Origin: Cunninghamia lanceolata
Lineage: Eukaryota > Streptophyta > Pinopsida > Cupressales > Cupressaceae
DNA: 64,000 bases
NCBI GenBank assembly: GCA_027924645.1
Contig: BSBN01001750.1
Location: 806,001 to 870,000, forward strand
Direction: 5' to 3'
The translations under genes and the position numbers were made by a program. The notes under the pieces were generated by a model. The model ran no database searches. It was not told where the DNA came from and saw only the letters and a list, made by a program, of their open reading frames with translations. Shown here one piece after another: positions 1 through 11,372 of the stretch (position 1 is the first letter of the stretch; every line of letters begins with the position of its first letter).

Positions 1-799
1 GTTTGGCAGAGTTAAAAGAGGAAGAACTGACCAGCAGAGCATCATACCTTAATCCGGATGATATATTGATGGTGATCAAGATTCCTGAGGTATCACTCAT
101 GATTGGCCGACATGATTGATGAATTCTATAAGAATCTCCTTGATATGCATCACTCGGTAAGCAAGGATTCAGCCGACAGATCAGAGTTTAGGAAAAGATT
201 GACTATTCCAGATGCTGACTAGAAAGGTGTTGAAATTATTGGTGCGGATATATATACCAGATGGATTTAGATGTGAAGGTGTGAGTTGTGCGTTGGGAAG
301 TACGAAGAAAAGTAGAAGAGCAATGTGAAGGCAGTAAGACAGGTCTGGAATGTGACAGGACAACAGCACCAAAGAAGAGGTAGAATGAAGTGCAGTAGAT
401 TAGTATATTGAACCTAACCGGAACTAAACCTCAGCATGTGTGGATGCTTCTCATCAGTTCAAGTATCTTGTCACCTTATACCTTGTAGACAGTGAGTCTC
501 TTGTAGGCAGTGAGCCTCTTGTGAGTAGTGTGCTCAGGCAGTAAGCCCTAATTGGCAAGTGCCATTTTGTACTATCTTATTCTTTTAACAGAGAATACAA
601 TCTTGGGTTAATCACCCTGTGGTTTTTCCCTTAACAGGGTTTTCCACATCAAAATCATTGTGTCATGTGTATTGATGTTATTTCCATTTCATGGTTATGT
701 TTGCTTATTTGATTTGATGCTGCATTAATTGTTAAGGAAGATTTGAAAGCTAAAATAATTAAGATAACTGATTCACCCCCCTCGTCTCAGTTATCAACA
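1..799 (+). repeat. 5' LTR of element I (left end cut by window)
   Basis: This aligns base for base, with scattered substitutions, to 6509-7303 and ends in the same ...ttatcaaca. About 310 bp of the LTR are missing to the left, judged from the 1,103 bp of the 3' copy. It carries short direct repeats of the type (T)AGGCAGTGAGCCTCTTG at about 486-560. The conserved stretch around the LTR end (cccttaacagggttttccaca) recurs in other LTRs of this window. Confidence 0.93.
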
Positions 800-801
800 A
801 T

Positions 802-814
802 TGGTATTAGAGCC
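802..814 (+). promoter_or_regulatory. Primer-binding site, tRNA-iMet type
   Basis: TGGTATTAGAGCC starts two bases after the LTR end. It differs by one base from TGGTATCAGAGCC, the initiator-methionine tRNA complement typical of Ty1/copia elements and present unchanged in element IV at 31329-31341. The single C-to-T change fits deamination decay. Confidence 0.88.
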
Positions 815-864
815 AAGTTCCTCCAAACAGAGCCTAACAACTTGAGAAAGATCTGGGAATCTTA

Positions 865-2043
865 ATGGATATGTATGGTATTAGGGAACAACTTCAGTCT
901 GCCTTAGATGATCTTGAACAATCTAACTCTGAAGTCAATGAATTGAAGGAAAGACTCAAACAAGCTGATGATTTCATAAATGAACTAAAAGAGAAACTGA
1001 GTATCTCTATGAAAAAGAGAAAGGATCTACTTTAGCAATTGGCAGGTCAAGGTGAAGCCAATAATACAAATGAAGACCTAAAGGAGGAAACCAAGCTATG
1101 TGAAAAGTTGTCAAAAGAGGTCATTATGGTAAGACATGAAATGGAATCAGGAGTTATGAAATTCATCCAAGAAATTGAAGAGAAAAGAAAAACTGAAGAT
1201 GATCTAAGACAATCTCTCAAGGAGAAATCAGAAGACTGCCTTAAAATGGATAGAATAATCAGACATCTGGAATCTGACCTTGAAGAAGCAAGAGATAATG
1301 AAGATCAACTTGAGAATCAGATTGACACTCTTAAAAGGGATCTTCAAACAACAAATGAATACAAAGAGAAATTCAAGATAAGCTCTGCTCAACTTGAAGT
1401 TCTTCAAAGACAGAAAAGGGTAGATGACAAACAAGGCTTGGGGTATGAGAAAGGTGAAAGCTCTAGATCTGGTCAGAAGAACTCTAGATTAGGAAATCCA
1501 AGGAATAGACCTAGAAGACCTCTGGTAAGACAACCAAATGCTCAAAGATATCCATCCTTCAATGGATATTGCCACAATTGCAATAAATTTGGTCATAAAG
1601 CTAATCAGTGCAGAAGAAGAATAAATCAGACTAATTCATCCTTCTCCAGACAGTGTTTCAATTGCAAAAGGTATGGTCACAAATCTCATGAGTGTAGAAA
1701 TATACAAATGAACAATTCATTCAATGGTAGATGTTTTGCATGCAATAGAATGGGACATATGGCTAATCAGTGTAGATCAAGAGGATATCAGTCAAATATG
1801 CAAAGAAATGTTGTTTGCTACAATTGCAATAGATCTGGTCATATTGCCAAATTCTGCAGAAGTAAGAGTCAGAACAATAAGGGTCTGGTATGTCATAATC
1901 ATAACCAAGACAAAGGGAAAGGAAAAGTGAATGCAGATGAAATTCAAATGGAGATGAACAAAATATGGGTGAAGAGAAGTACAAAAAATGATGGGGATGG
2001 ATCCACACTAGAATCTGGTGCTGATATTCCTTCCGGAAACTAA
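865..2043 (+). pseudogene. Gag-like coiled-coil / four zinc-knuckle ORF
   Basis: The frame opens at ATG 865, shortly after the primer site, and runs to TAA 2043, broken once by TAG at 1033-1035. The part after the break lacks an ATG at its start (it begins at TTG 1039), so 865 is the natural start. Residues 1 to about 190 are Glu/Lys-rich heptad-like coiled coil. A basic linker follows (RNRPRRPLVRQP), then four CCHC knuckles: CHNCNKFGHKANQC, CFNCKRYGHKSHEC, CFACNRMGHMANQC and CYNCNRSGHIAKFC. A fifth, at about CHNHNQDKG, is degenerate. The usual copia gag capsid (UBN2-type) domain seen in elements II and IV is absent, so this is a nucleocapsid/coiled-coil gag remnant. Its likely role is RNA binding and particle assembly. 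Confidence 0.8.
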
Positions 2044-2693
2044 ATAGATGAGCTCTGGCTCAGGGGGAGTAACAAAAGAAAAACATTTTCCCCCAGCCAG
2101 TTAATTGGTGCCTGAAATTGGCACAAGGAAAGTTGTGGATTAAAGTGTTCTTAGAGGAACATCTAAATTAGCTTTGGTAAAGAGATGGAAGATCCACAAG
2201 AAGTTTTGAACAGGTTAATCTTCCAAGACTAATCTGGTTCAACGGTCATCCGGTAAGAAGTAGGTTTTTCATAGTTAGATTCGATATGATTCAAACTAAG
2301 TAATCTTGATCTATGGATAGATGAATTGTTTGGAGAAAGAAAGATAGATTGTCAATCATCTCCAAGAACAACTCTAAATGCTTCTTAGTAATCTGGAAGA
2401 GATTTTTCTCAAAACAAGGAGAACAAGGCAAACTAGAATGACTTAAGTTATGCATTTATTGCAACATGAAATTAGGGTTTGCAGAGAAATATAAGGGTTC
2501 TCTTATTGAACATTTGCTCATTTTACATTCGAGAAGAAGAGAAAAGGAGCTCTGGAACAAATTACCTCAAGCCCATCAAAGATCAACTACAAAAGTTGAT
2601 TCATCCAGCGATCCGATCTGGTTCATATTGTGAACCCTAGAAGCGTAAAAGGTATTTTCCGCTCTTGAAAATCTCTCTGTGAAATTTTGAAAG
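2044..2693 (+). other. Inter-ORF spacer of element I
   Basis: No coding frame is supported here. A polypurine-like cagggggagt at 2061-2070 follows directly after the gag-like ORF. In an ordinary copia element pol would occupy this position, so this is where pol is missing. The last part (about 2500-2693) is the leader of the second ORF. Confidence 0.55.
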
Positions 2694-5600
2694 ATGGCTA
2701 CTCTGAATGTGGTGAAGATTACTGACAGGCCACACACTAAATTCAAAAAACATCCCTATAAATCCCTAGAAGTTGATCCCCTAGGTGCCTTTTCTAGCAT
2801 TCCACATGGAATTCTACATGTAGAAGATGTTAGGGTTTACATTCACACAAACATTGAAGAATTTGGTGAATCCAAGCTGATGGATATCTACCACAAGGAA
2901 TTGATGGATATCTACCACAAGGAACTGATAGATGAATCATTTGAACTAAAACCTCAGTATAAGGCCATCTGGGATAAATATTTTGGACAATGCATTCATT
3001 TCCCTTGTTTTGCTAAGGATGATTGGGTCCGGTATGTTTTGAGCAGAATGCATGACAACTTTATGTGGTTGATGAGGCCATTTAAGATAACCAAGGAAGC
3101 AATTAGGGCAATAACCGGATTGCACTCATCCGGTGGGTTACCTACTCTAAAATCAGTCAAAAACCAAACTGTGAGTGAGGCCACCAGATCTAAATTTGAT
3201 AAAAGAGCAATGACAATTGAGGATATCATAGATCCGGACATCAAGTTTGCCTCCATGATTATTAGCTACAAGATATATCACTCCAGTAGAGAAAATTCTA
3301 TATCCGGAACAACAATCTACACTGCTTATGAAATGTTGAGAAAGAACGCAAATTATGATCTTTGTGAACTCCTTCTGAGCCAATTGATGGAAAACCTACA
3401 AAAGATCAAGAAGGACAAGAAGAACTCTTTCAAGTATGGTGGGCTGATACTGTGTTTGTTCTACTTTATGAATGAGCTGCTCAGATCTAGTGGTTGGGAA
3501 TGGCAGAATGACAGACCTATTGCAATTCAAATCAGAGATTACTTGCATAGGCTTGGTGATGCCAAGGCACAAAACACAGCACTATGGGGTTACCTCAAAA
3601 ACTGCCAAAGCATGATGCAGGCTAGAGAAAGAATTCCCCAATCCCTTGTTGAAAAATATAAGGATACAGTGTGCTTTATGGTAGACGCTGATCAATGTCT
3701 GATGGAGGCAGTAGAACCAAGAATAGTATGGATCATGCCAATGGGGTATGAAGTGGATGAGAAAATTGTAGAGCTGCATGTTCAACACATGCTAAGTCAG
3801 CCCAAGGATCCCAAGGCAGAAAGGTTTGGAACCTTTGAAGAATTGAGTGTAAAGATTCATGTGGAGCTCAGACAACCAAAGATGAAGAGAAAAGTGAGAA
3901 AAGAAGTAGAGAATGTTGCCAAAAGGTATGGCATCTCAAAAGAAGCACTTGATGCAAATAGAGAAAAGATGGAAAGGGCAGAAAAGGAAAAGAAAGAGGC
4001 AGAAAAAGAAAGTGCTCCGGTAGAAGCCCCCTCCCGGACTAGATCCTCTAAGAGCTCTACATCTACTAAGAGCTCAAAGGCATCAAAACTGAAAGCAAAA
4101 TCATCTGGTAAAGGAGAGAAGAGAACTAAGACAAAGGCCATAAGATCTTATTCCAGTCAAAAGGATGATGAAGAGACTGAATCTGATGAAGAGGTCAAGA
4201 AAATGAAGAAGAAGAAGAAAACATCAGGTGAACCCTCTACCGGTCAAGACAAAGAAGAGAAGGCAAAAGAATTTGTTGAAAGGCCCACTCTGTCCATTAA
4301 AGATGTAGTCAAATCAGTCATTGTGGATGGGAACCTAAAATCAATGACTGAATTCTATGATGATTACAATGAAGCTGACCAGAAGATCTTGCAAGAAGTC
4401 ACAGTTAGGTATCTGAATATCTACAATAAGGCTTTTATTGAAATCATATCTCTCATTCCCAAAAGCCTAGAGAAGGAATTAGAAATAAGGAAGAATAATG
4501 CTAAGGCAAAGGATCTTGAGATCCGAGAATAGATAGCTATTTAGCTATATCCTTCAATCACTCCAAAGCAAATGAATATGATTTTCAAATATTGCAAGGA
4601 TGAGTTCCAGAGCAAAGCTAGAATGAATTAGCTTATGCTCAGAGAAATTGACAAAGTAGCAAAAGAGACAGAAGAGATCCTCATGAATGCATACAAAAGA
4701 TTCAACATTCCCATTATAGAGGATGTAAGTGATGAACCTTCTAATGTTAAAAGGCAAACTGCATCAAAGAAAGACCCTACTAAAAAGATTGCAGAAGAGG
4801 TAAAGGAGACAAGTGAAGAGAAAACCAAGGACCTGGATTCCTTTGCTCCAGAAGAGGAAGTCCATAAAGAAGCAAACATCTCTCCTCTGGTTTCCCCTGC
4901 AGACTCCGGATCTAAAGAAGAAGAAAGAGTAGAAGAGAAGATTAGTCAAGAAGTAGAGGAGAAGGAAAAAGAAGAAGACAGTAGTAAGGCTACAGAAGGA
5001 GAGAAAACTACAATAGAGAAGGCCACAGATGATAGTGGTAAGGCTACAAAAGGGGAGAAAACTCTGTCTCCGGTAAGAGACACAGCAGAAGCAGTCAAAG
5101 ATTCCTTGACCAAAGAGATGATGGAATTTGATGAACCAGAACTGCTTCAAGGTCCATTCAATTTTGATTCCCTCTCCTCGGTTCAAACCATGAAACTAGC
5201 ATTCTTCACTCAAGCAAAGGCAAAAGAAAAACTGCTGAAGTCTCACATGGAAGACTGTGAGCTCATAGAAACTGCATCCGGTGTATTAGAGAAGATCATG
5301 CCATCCTTCCAAAAGGATCCTTTGGCCTCCACATTCGGTAATCTAAAGTCTCTGGTAAATTCTGTTAATACACATTTTGACTCTTTAGAGAAAGCAGCAG
5401 AAGAGAAAGTCTGGAAAGAATTTTTGGATAAGAGATTCTCTGAAATACAGGGTCTAATTTCAAATGATAGGAGAGTTATGGATATTGGGATAAAGAGATT
5501 AGAAAATGCTCTCAAAGATGGCGGAGATATTTACAAATTTTGTTTATCCTGGCCTAAAGTGACCAAGGACATTGAGAAGAAAGTAAAAGAGCAAGAGGAT

Positions 5601-5960
5601 AAACTGTTAAGTTTATCTCGAAGTTTTGATCCTCTCTCCTCCTCCATAGTAAATCAAGAGTGTCAGACTATTGCAGTCATAAATGAAATAAAGATGCTTG
5701 AGAAGGAGAAGAAAAATAGAATAAACCGGTTGAGTGAACTTAGAGGGATCGTTATCCCTAAGTTAGAGGCCATGCATGAGGCCCTAACTGATGCACAGGC
5801 CACAGCCCAGACAAATGATCTGATAGATCTTAAGAAAGCAGAAGCTTTTGCATTCCTGTTGAGTGGTCACATCTCAATTTTGGACATGATGAAGCAGAGT
5901 TGGGCAACAAAAGTTGTACAATTGAAGAATACTTTTGCAGATGTACTTCAATATATGTAA
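2694..5960 (+). pseudogene. Large env-position ORF of unknown function
   Basis: One frame runs from ATG 2694 to TAA 5960, about 1,088 codons. It is broken only by three clustered TAG codons (4530-4532, 4542-4544, 4629-4631), all in the same frame. Residues 1 to about 400 look globular, with Trp/Tyr-rich stretches (WVRYVLSRM, KITKEAIRAITGL, YGGLILCLFYFMNELL). Residues about 400-540 are highly charged and Ser/Lys-rich (KSSTSTKSSKASKLKAKSS), and the rest is acidic then coiled-coil. A 24-base in-frame duplication repeats LMDIYHKE. I do not recognise the family. Its position downstream of gag and upstream of the polypurine tracts matches the extra env-like ORF of Sireviruses, which also contains coiled coils. 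No signal peptide is seen, and the only hydrophobic segment is LILCLFYFM. It is neither RT nor integrase. Confidence 0.7.
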
Positions 5961-6048
5961 GTATAACATATATATTCATTTATGCGGCTGAGTATAGTTG
6001 GATTTTTTGGATTTTTGGTGTACGGATCCTACCCTTTGCCATTGATGT

Positions 6049-6200
6049 CAAAGGGGGAGTGAGAAGCAGTGAAAAATGTGGAATCCAGCTAAGGGGGAGC
6101 TCCGGAAGAGTGTACATTAGAACAAAGCATCAGCCAAGGGGAAGTGTAGTATGATAGCCATTTTTCACTAAGTGTTACCATCAATGCCAAAGGGGGAGAT
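6049..6200 (+). promoter_or_regulatory. Multiple polypurine tracts of element I
   Basis: Four purine runs precede the 3' LTR: caaagggggag (6049-6059), aagggggagc (6091-6100), ccaaggggaag (6133-6143) and the functional-position copy aaagggggagat (6189-6200) abutting TGTTGG. Repeated polypurine tracts are a recognised hallmark of Sireviruses. The context ctttgccattgatgtcaaaggg is also present before the 3' LTR of element IV. Confidence 0.8.
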
Positions 6201-7303
6201 TGTTGGCAAGAGACACAGTATAGCTACATGAGTGTTGTCATTGATGGCAACAAAGTTCATCCCACCCATCCGCAGGACATGGTATGCCTATACCGGAAGT
6301 CAGATTGAAGAATGTTGTGGTCCAGTAAGCAAGAACAGAGCATGTGGCAAGGTCCGATAGTCAGGTCCAGATCTCTCAGAGGAAGTATCTCAGTAAGGTG
6401 CAGACTTGGGGAAGTCAAGAGGAGTACCTTGACTAATAGATTCTAGGGATTAAGCCTCTGGTGATGAAAGAGTGAAGAGATATGAGTACCTAAGCATTAA
6501 GTTCCTGTTTGGTAGAGTTGACAGAGGAAGAACTGACCGGCAGAGCATCAGACCTTAATCCGGATGAGATATTGATGGTGATCAAGCTTCCTAAGGTATC
6601 ACTCATGATTGGCCGACATGATTGATGACTTCTATAAGCATCTCCTTGAAACACATCACTTGGTAAGAAAGGATTCAGCCGACAGATCAAAGTTTAGGAA
6701 AATATTGACTATTCCGGATGCCGACTAGAAAGGTGTTGAAATCATTGGTGTGGATATAGATACCAGATGGATTTAGATGTGAAGGTGTGAGTTGCATGTT
6801 GGGAAGTGTGAAGAAAAGTAGAAGAGCAGTGTGAAGGCAGTAAGACAGGTCTGGAATGTGATAGGACAACAACACCAAAGAAGAGGTAAAATGAAGTGCA
6901 GCAGATCAGTATATTGAACCTAACCGGAACTAAACCTCAGCATGTGTGGATGCTTCTCATCAGTTCATGTATCTTGTCACCTTATACCTTGTAGACAGTG
7001 AGTCTCTTGTAGGCAGTGAGTCTCTTGTGAGCAGTGTGCTCGGGCAGTAAGCCCTAATTGGCAAGTGCCATTTTGTACTATCTTATTCTTCTAACAGAGA
7101 ATACAATCTTGGGTTAATCACCCCGTGGTTTTTCCCTTAACAGGGTTTTCCACTTCAAAATCATTGTGTCATGTATATTGATGTTATTTCCATTTCATGG
7201 TTATGTTTGCTTGTTTGATTTGATGCTACATTAATTGTTAAGGAAGATCAGAAAGCTAAAATAATTAAGATAACTGATTCACCCCCCCTCTCAGTTATCA
7301 ACA
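6201..7303 (+). repeat. 3' LTR of element I
   Basis: 1,103 bp, starting TGTTGGCAAG and ending TTATCAACA. The start is fixed by the polypurine tract. The end is fixed by alignment with the 5' LTR and by the abrupt return of chromovirus gag sequence. It contains the direct repeats of the CAGTGAGCC type at about 6995-7060 and the U5-like block ttaatcaccccgtggttttt. Confidence 0.93.
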
Positions 7304-7310
7304 AGAATAA

Positions 7311-8232
7311 GGTAGTGAGTCAAGTGGTAGAGGTAACTTCAAGGGAAGAAGATCCAATAGTAGAGGAAGGTTTGGTGGCCAAGGTAGAGGATCAAACACT
7401 TTCTCAGGCAAATGTTACAATTGTCATCAGTTTGGACATCCTGCATTCAAGTGCCCAAAAAATCAAGCATCAATTTCTCAAGGAGGTGAACAAAGAACCC
7501 AAATAGTGCATGAAGAAGACAGTGAAAGTGTCAATTCACCACTTCAGCCTACTGCTCCTGAGATAGGTGATGCATTGATGATAAGGAGGACACTCCTCAA
7601 GGTGCCAGCAACCAAGGAGCCTTCATAGAGGAAGTCATTGTTTAGGACAACATGTAAATCACATGGCAAGGTATGCAAGGTAGTTGTTGATTCAGGATCC
7701 ACTGATAATCTAGTTTCTTTGGCAATGGTAGAGAAGCTGCATTTGATGAAGATCCCTCACCCCAAACTCTATAAGGTGTCATGGTTGAATAAGGGGCAAT
7801 GAGTCTTAGTAAATGAACAAGCATGGGAGGAGTTCAACATTAGTGGTTACAAGGATAAGATCCTTTGTGACATCATCCCTATGGATGTTTGTCACCTACT
7901 GCTAGGGAGGCCCTAACAATATGATAGGAAGGCCAAGCATAATGGACAGAAAAACATCTATGTGATAGAGAAAGATGGAGTTTCATTCTCTTTGACACCT
8001 CTTCAAGAGGAAGAATATGACAAGCAGATTGGGTCTAGTATTATAGTGGTAGGAGAGAAGAATTTTTTTCAAATAATAAAGGAAGAAGGACAAGGATTTG
8101 TAGTAGTGATCAAACCTAAGGCAAAGTATGATATACCAGAAAATAAGGAAGAAAGCATCCCTAGTGAAGTTCAGTCCTTGTTGGACAAGTATAAAGACAT
8201 AGTGGTAGATGATCTGCCAAGTTCATTGCCCC
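7311..8232 (+). pseudogene. Chromovirus gag tail and aspartic protease
   Basis: The frame starts within gag, after the element I insertion. An Arg/Gly-rich stretch precedes one CCHC knuckle (CYNCHQFGHPAFKC, about 7407-7450). The retroviral-type aspartic protease follows, with active-site D-S-G in VVDSGSTDNLVS (Asp codon 7689-7691) and the later LLLGRP motif. In-frame stops are TAG 7626-7628, TGA 7800-7802 and TAA 7914-7916. The last falls where the family has Trp after GRP. A one-base shift at about 8233 moves the reading frame into RT. The frame given here differs from the longest open frames locally, which are shadows. Confidence 0.78.
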
Positions 8233-8233
8233 C

Positions 8234-9519
8234 ATGAGAGACATCAGCCATCACATAGACCTGATCCCTGGAGCTAATTTGCCCAATAAGGCTGCATAAA
8301 AGTTGACCCCACAACAGAATGAAGATATCAAAGCACAAGTCCAAGAATTGTTAGACAAAGGACTCATCAGAGAGAGTTTAAGTCCATGTGTTGTTCCTAC
8401 TATCTTAGCACCCAAGAAAGGTGGAGAGTGGAGGATGTGTACTGAGTCAAGGGCCATAAACAAGATCACAATTAGATATAGGTTCCCAATCCCAAGAATG
8501 GAGGACCTAATGGATTATTTAGGAGGTGCATGCTACTTTTCCAATATTGATCTCAAGAGTGGATATCACCAAATCAAGATAGGGGAAGGAGATGAATGGA
8601 AGATTGCCTTCAAAACCAATGAGGGACTCTATGAATGGATGGTAATGCCTTTTGGACTCTTAAATTCTCCTAGTACATTCATGAGGTTAATGAATGAGGT
8701 CTTGAAACCTTTTATTGGGAAGTTTGTAATTATCTAACTAGATGATACTCTTGTGTTCAACAAGACAAAAGAGGAGCACTTACAACAGCTTGACATGGTT
8801 TTGCAGAGGTTGAATGAGGAGAAGCTAATGATAAACCTCAAGAAGTGTGAGTTTATGAAGGAAGAGCTCGTATACCCGAGTTTTGTGATCTCCAAGGGCA
8901 CATTGAAGATGGATCCTTCCAAAGTTGAAGCTATTCTTAGTTGGCCAACTCCAAAATCAGTAGGAGAGGTAAGAAGTTTTCATGGTTTGGCTACATTTTG
9001 TAGGAAGTTTATCAAAAAATTTAGTCATATTTGTTCTCCTATTCTTGACACCATTAAGGGAGATAAGAAAAGAAATTTCAATGGACTGAGGAGGTAGTAA
9101 AAAGATTTGAATACCTAAAGAAGAGAGTGGCACAACAGCCCATACCTACTTTGCCTGACTTTGACAAAGTCTTTATAGTGGAATGCGATGCTAGTGGAGT
9201 AGCCATAGGTGCAGTCCTGAGCCAAGAAGGTAGGCCAGTAGTTTTTTTTAGTGAAAAGCTCAATGAGGCCAAGAGGAGGTACTCTTCATATGATTTGGAG
9301 CTTTATGCATTAGTACAATCCCTGAGGAAGTGGAGACATTACCTCTTACCCAAAGAATTTGTAGTCTTCACAGATAATCATGCATTGAGTTTCTTGAACA
9401 GCCAAGAAAAGTTGAGTCATAGGCACATCAAGTGGGTGGAGTATTTGCAAAGTTATACCTTCACAATCAAGCATAAGAAGGGCCAAGCTAACAAAGTAGC
9501 TGATGCATTGAGTAGGTGA
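8234..9519 (+). pseudogene. Chromovirus reverse transcriptase and RNase H
   Basis: RT covers about 8303-9080, with the conserved [17 protein letters not shown] and [12 protein letters not shown] blocks. The catalytic box reads stop-L-D-D, because TAA 8735-8737 replaces the Tyr codon of YLDD. Another TAA lies at 8297-8299. A single-base shift near 9078 leads into RNase H, with VECDASGVAIGAVLSQ (catalytic Asp at 9187-9189), a TDNHAL block and the ADALSR end. TGA at 9517-9519 stands where Arg is expected. The domain order and motifs are those of Ty3/gypsy. Any product would be inactive. Confidence 0.9.
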
Positions 9520-10121
9520 TTAGTCCTAGTGCATGAAATACAACTTCAAAGTGTGGGTTTGGAAGCACTAAAGGACATGTATGCTGTTGATACATATTTC
9601 AAGGATGCATATTCCTTTTGCCAACAATTTCAAAGTAGTTTCCATGACCAATTTTCTGATTTCTTGCTGCAAGATGGACTGTTATTCAAGGGAGCTTAGT
9701 TATGCATCCCTAAGTACTCTATGAGGACACATCTCATAAGGGAGAAGCACTATGGAAGTCTTGAAGGACACTTTGGCATAGAAAAGACATTAGATCAAGT
9801 AAGAAGGTTCTATTTTTAGCCTAAGATGCATGTTGATATCAGAAAATTTGTTGAATCTTGTGGAATATGTCAGAGAGCCAAAGGCTCTAGTTGCAATGCA
9901 GGCCTATATTAGCCTCTTCCAATCCCTAGCAGACCTTGGGAACATATTAGCATGGACTTTACATTAGGCCTACCTAAAACTCAAAGAGGAGTAGACATTG
10001 TCTTTGTAGTTGTGGACAAATTTAGCAAGATGGCAGACTTTGTTCCTTGCAAATGCACAAGTGATGCATCTAACATTGCAAGCCTATTCTTCAAGGAGAT
10101 AGTTAGAATCCATGGACTTCC
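9520..10121 (+). pseudogene. Chromovirus integrase, N-terminal part
   Basis: The zinc-binding HHCC domain is visible at about 9750-9890 (HYGSLEGHFG ... ESCGICQRAKG). The start of the catalytic core follows with SMDFTLGLP (first Asp). TAG stops at 9697-9699 and 9817-9819 fall where Trp is conserved, and TAG 9910-9912 where Gln is expected. The frame ends inside the core at the solo-LTR insertion and resumes at 11373. Confidence 0.85.
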
Positions 10122-11372
10122 TATTAGACTTAGGGTACACAACTAAGAGGAGGGGGTGAATCAGTTTTGCAAAACTTTCTTCCAATTAAACACTTAACTC
10201 CACTTTGCAATTCAGCAGTATAATAATAAATCAATCATGGAAACACAATGCAACAAATTAAGAGCAGAAACACATCAACACATGAGACACCAAGATTTTG
10301 ACGTGGAAAACCTGGTTAAGGGAAAAACCACAGGGTGATTAACCCAAGATTGTATTCTCTATTAGAAGAATAGAAATAACAAAATGGCACATGCCAATTA
10401 GGGCTCACTGCCCGAGCACACTGCTCACAAGAGGCTCATTGCATACAAGAGACACACTGTCTACAAAGAAATAAGTATCACCTACTTGAACTAGAAAATA
10501 GCATCTTCACCATGCTTGAATCAATTCCATTTAAGCCCAATACTTCTGCTCTGCCTTTCGCTCTCCTCCTTGCTACCACACTCTCATCTCAACAAGGAAA
10601 ACTTTGAAATGACTTCGTAATCCCTTATTTATACAAGACATCAACTTAGGAATGATCATCTAAGTTAGAAAACATCAACAAGAACATCCATAGGATGTGT
10701 AATTCATCCGATCGGCCAATCTCAGGAAGAACACCATTATCCAGAAGTTATTTCTCAATTGTGAGCTCTAACTTCAATGCGGACCACCAACACAAATTGG
10801 ACATGATCCAAAGACCTCCACAAGCTTACCTAAGTCACCAAGAACATCCACACTTCATCTGCTTACTGAAATCCTTCTCTCCTTCATCTGGAACCTCAAG
10901 AACACAATCTGTCATTACTGTCACAAAGGAATAGATGCTTGCGGACCTTCAAACCATGAACCAATTGAGTTGACACTTCACAAAGACTTCCTTAACACTC
11001 CCTGAAATCTGTAGAATAGGACAATGCATTCCCGGATCTCACCAGACCTATCTGTATCACTCTGTCACCACTGAACATCTGCCAGAACCGGTTTTACTTG
11101 AGTGGCCACAACTTCTTCAGATCTTCATGCGGACCTCTGAAATCTCTACTGGACCACCTTAAGACACATATCTATAAACCCTTTAAACCGCATCCTTTGA
11201 TCCTCATCCTATCTTGGACTTTTACCTTATTGTCATCACCGTTCTTCACTGTTCCTGATTGAGGCTGATTTCCTCAATATCCTCAGCACACAGCTCATCC
11301 AATCCTTATCATTAATGCAACAGGAGTATGTTGACATCAATGAAAACACTGGTTAGGCCCATACTTGCAACA
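10122..11372 (-). repeat. Solo LTR inserted in chromovirus integrase
   Basis: 1,251 bp flanked by the 5 bp duplication CTTCC (10117-10121 and 11373-11377). On the minus strand it begins TGTTGCAAG and ends CTAATA, a decayed CA end. Removing it with one CTTCC copy rejoins the integrase codons in frame, which confirms both borders. It carries the LTR blocks shared with elements I and II: the ttaaccaggttttccac region, the CAGTGAGC-type repeats at about 10405-10465 and the ctgattcacccc end. No internal sequence is present, so it is a product of LTR-LTR recombination. Confidence 0.93.

Larger units (their letters stand above)
1..7303 (+). mobile_element. Element I: pol-less Sirevirus-like LTR retroelement
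   Basis: Two LTR copies (1-799 partial, 6201-7303) flank a 5.4 kb internal region. That region has a copia-type primer site, a gag-like ORF with zinc knuckles, a second long ORF and several polypurine tracts before the 3' LTR. No protease, integrase, reverse transcriptase or RNase H motif was found in any frame between the LTRs, so it must have relied on enzymes from a partner. It resembles the gag-only class of non-autonomous elements (TR-GAG) with an extra env-position ORF. The multiple polypurine tracts point to the Sirevirus branch of Ty1/copia. It is inserted in the gag region of a chromovirus, whose sequence resumes at 7304. The left end and its target duplication lie outside the window. 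Confidence 0.85.

Noticed and set aside
7315..7506. 63-residue open frame at the chromovirus border
   Set aside because: It is out of frame with the zinc knuckle and protease, which read in the next frame. A shadow.
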